From Methylobacterium terrae (GTDB lineage Bacteria; Pseudomonadota; Alphaproteobacteria; Rhizobiales; Beijerinckiaceae): a DNA stretch of 64,000 nt. The notes under the pieces were generated by a model. It worked only from the letters and a program-made list of their open reading frames with translations, made no database searches and was not told the origin of the DNA. Where the stretch lies: the NCBI RefSeq assembly GCF_003173755.1, contig NZ_CP029553.1, positions 5,398,001-5,462,000 of the forward strand, given 5' to 3'. Shown here in pieces: positions 62,522 to 64,000 of the stretch; position 1 is the first letter of the stretch; the number at the start of each line of letters is the position of its first letter. Both the position numbers and the translations under genes were made by a program.

Positions 62522-63811
62522 ATGGAGACGATGCCCCACCCAGAGCCCGCCGACGGCTTCCGCTACGCCGACCTCACCCCGGCGACCGACTTCCTGAGCA
62601 TCCTCGACGACGCGCAGTACCGCTCCGTCCCGGACGGCTGGTGGGTGGCGGTCACCGACGTGGTCGATTCCACCGGCGCCATCGCGGCGGGCCGCTACCG
62701 GGCGGTCAACTTCGTCGGGGCGGCGGTGATCGCGGCCCTGCGCAACACGCTCGGGCGGCGCGAGATGCCGCAAGAAATGCCCTTCGTGTTCGGGGGCGAC
62801 GGGGCGAGCGTGCTGGTGGCCCCCGACGAGGCCGAGGCGGCGAAGGATGCGCTCGCCGCGACGGTGACGTGGTCCCGCGACGCGATGGGCTTGAGCCTTC
62901 GCGCCGCCCTGGTGCCGGTCGCCGAGATCCGCACCGCCGGCCACTCCGTCGAGGTGGCGCGCTACGCACCCTCGCCGGACGTCGCCTACGCGATGTTCAT
63001 GGGCGGCGGCCTCGCCTTCGCCGAGCGCGCGCTCAAGCGGGGCCTCTACGCCGTGACGGCGGCACCGCCCGGCGCGCAGCCGGACCTCACCGGGCTGACG
63101 TGCCGGTTCGAGCCGGCCCGGGCCCGGCACGGCCTGATCCTGTCGATCCTGGTGGTCGCCGCTGATGGCGCCGACCGGGCCGCCGCCAGGGCGGCGATCG
63201 CCGACGTCGTGCGGCTCGCCGCCGAGGCGCCGGCCCGCGGCCATCCCCTGCCGCCCGGCGCGCCTCCCTTGCGCTGGCCGTCGGCCGGCTTCGCGAACGA
63301 GGTGCGGGCGCGCGGTCCGCTACGGGGCTCGCTGGCGCTGCGCGGCCTCCACGTGCTGGGCGCGACGCTCCTCGCGCACGGGATCTTCCGCCTCGGGCTG
63401 CGGTTCGGCGGGTTCTCGGCGCCGCGCTACCTCGACGAATTGGTGGCGAACGCGGATTTCCGGAAATACGACGACGGCCTGCGCATGACGATCGATTGCG
63501 GGCCCGACCTCGCGGCGCGGATCGAGGCGCGGCTCCAGGACGCCGAGGCGGCGGGCCTGGTGCGGTTCGGCCTCCACCGCCAGGCGGCGGCGCTCACCAC
63601 CTGCATCACCCCGGTCGCGGCGTTGCGCGACCACGTCCACTTCGTCGACGGCGAGGACGGGGGCTACGCCCGCGCCGCCCAGGCGCTCAAGGCCAAGGAC
63701 TCGGCGAAGGTCTTGGCCAAGGAATCGGCCAAGGAATCGGCCAAGGACGCGGGGCGCGTCCTCGCGGCCGGCGCGGGTCCCGGCGGCGAATCGGCCCGGG
63801 CGCCGGTTTGA
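62522..63811 (+). CDS. DUF3095 protein with nucleotidyl-cyclase-like motifs
   Basis: 429 residues. Residues about 35-75 read WVAVTDVVDSTGAIAAGRYR and VNFVGAAVIAALRNT; residues about 85-105 contain MPFVFGGDGASVLVAP. These resemble the two metal-binding blocks of class III nucleotidyl cyclases (DxxxST and GDG). LRAALVPVAEIRTAG and YDDGLRMTIDCG are DUF3095 features. The C-terminus has AKDSAKVLAKESAKESAKD repeats, probably disordered. Soluble. Cyclase activity is inference; other cyclase residues are not obvious. Confidence 0.75.
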   Translation: METMPHPEPADGFRYADLTPATDFLSILDDAQYRSVPDGWWVAVTDVVDSTGAIAAGRYRAVNFVGAAVIAALRNTLGRREMPQEMPFVFGGDGASVLVAPDEAEAAKDALAATVTWSRDAMGLSLRAALVPVAEIRTAGHSVEVARYAPSPDVAYAMFMGGGLAFAERALKRGLYAVTAAPPGAQPDLTGLTCRFEPARARHGLILSILVVAADGADRAAARAAIADVVRLAAEAPARGHPLPPGAPPLRWPSAGFANEVRARGPLRGSLALRGLHVLGATLLAHGIFRLGLRFGGFSAPRYLDELVANADFRKYDDGLRMTIDCGPDLAARIEARLQDAEAAGLVRFGLHRQAAALTTCITPVAALRDHVHFVDGEDGGYARAAQALKAKDSAKVLAKESAKESAKDAGRVLAAGAGPGGESARAPV

Positions 63812-63885
63812 GGCGAGACCATGGCCCCGGAGCGCGCGGGCAGGCGATCGGTCGCATCCCACCCCTGCGTCAAGAGAAGGGACTT

Positions 63886-63901
63886 GGTGAGGAGACTCAC
63901 C
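63886..63901. promoter_or_regulatory. Inverted repeat before the last gene
   Basis: GGTGAG-GAGA-CTCACC, followed by an AT-rich TATATCC. It includes a GACTC (GANTC) site; a second GANTC (GATTC) lies at about 63920. Possible operator for the gene starting at 63949. Confidence 0.4.
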
Positions 63902-63948
63902 GTATATCCCGCCTTTCCGATTCGAACTGGAACAGAGCCCCTTTGGAA

Positions 63949-64000
63949 ATGAACGACGCGGTGTGGACGGCTGAGGCGACCGAGAAGGCGGTCGCGCTGT
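63949..64000 (+). CDS. Possible GcrA-type regulator (3' end outside window)
   Basis: Only 17 codons are visible: MNDAVWTAEATEKAVAL. The W-T-x-E-x(3)-K/A pattern near the N-terminus resembles the GcrA cell-cycle regulator family, whose members begin with WTDERVE and a helix-turn-helix. The identification is weak. Two GANTC methylation sites lie in the 60 nt upstream, which would fit a CcrM-GcrA regulated gene. Confidence 0.3.
   Translation, partial: MNDAVWTAEATEKAVAL

Overview
The window is GC-rich, densely coded DNA from an alphaproteobacterium, most likely Methylobacterium or a close relative. The content points there: MucR-type regulators, a GapR-like nucleoid protein, a DUF1244 protein, a complete squalene/hopanoid operon, a CrtI/CrtN-type carotenoid desaturase with carotenoid-finishing genes, a glycerate 2-kinase of the kind used in the serine cycle, and an rkp-like capsule lipid locus. 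No CRISPR array, insertion sequence or replication origin was seen. The genus is an inference; no rRNA is present.

Left edge (1-2775): the end of a prophage, with a tail-fibre C-terminus, a small coiled-coil protein, a GH108 endolysin and a holin. 2856-6834: a PCMT-like methyltransferase, a small sigma-factor-like protein followed by a frameshifted gene, a secreted L,D-transpeptidase, a zinc-ligand-less MucR regulator and a small GCG-type secreted protein. 6937-16426 (minus strand): the squalene and hopanoid block dxs, hpnA, hpnC, hpnD, hpnE, shc, plus an LLM-class flavin oxidoreductase; hpnA to hpnE overlap start-on-stop. 16677-19936: a translationally coupled secreted pair ending in a DNA/RNA nuclease, a conserved small protein, and the ABC-F factor EttA.

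20043-40534: a surface-polysaccharide region. It holds a Wza-like export lipoprotein, KpsS and KpsC type Kdo-transfer proteins, a short-chain dehydrogenase, a formyltransferase, an AONS-type PLP acyltransferase overlapping a 2481-residue highly reducing PKS, a stand-alone Lrp-type ligand domain, UDP-glucose dehydrogenase and a double-domain GT2 glycosyltransferase. The PKS/AONS/SDR/KpsC set resembles the rhizobial rkpA/G/H/J genes, so a PKS-made acyl chain is probably turned into a lipid used for capsule synthesis or export.

40713-46987: two identical tRNA-Val(GAC) genes, tRNA-Gln(CTG), several small secreted or unknown proteins, a second zinc-ligand-less MucR, a small overlapping operon with an LprI-like protein, a CxxCxGxG mini-protein, a glycine-rich secreted protein and an amidase. 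47041-50530: a desaturase, acyltransferase and glycosyltransferase overlapping start-on-stop, probably finishing a carotenoid; with HpnCDE supplying squalene in the same window, a C30 route is plausible. 50722-54698: small secreted protein, bL36, a TPR protein, an alpha/beta hydrolase, a GNAT, an orphan protein and a nonsense-mutated gene.

54788-64000: pyruvate kinase, two adjacent BrnT/BrnA toxin-antitoxin modules with near-identical antitoxin C-termini and matching palindromic promoters, a DUF1036 protein, glycerate 2-kinase, an EamA transporter, an N-formylglutamate amidohydrolase, DUF1244, a triple hairpin repeat, GapR, a DUF3095 protein with cyclase-like motifs, and the first 17 codons of a possible GcrA-type regulator.
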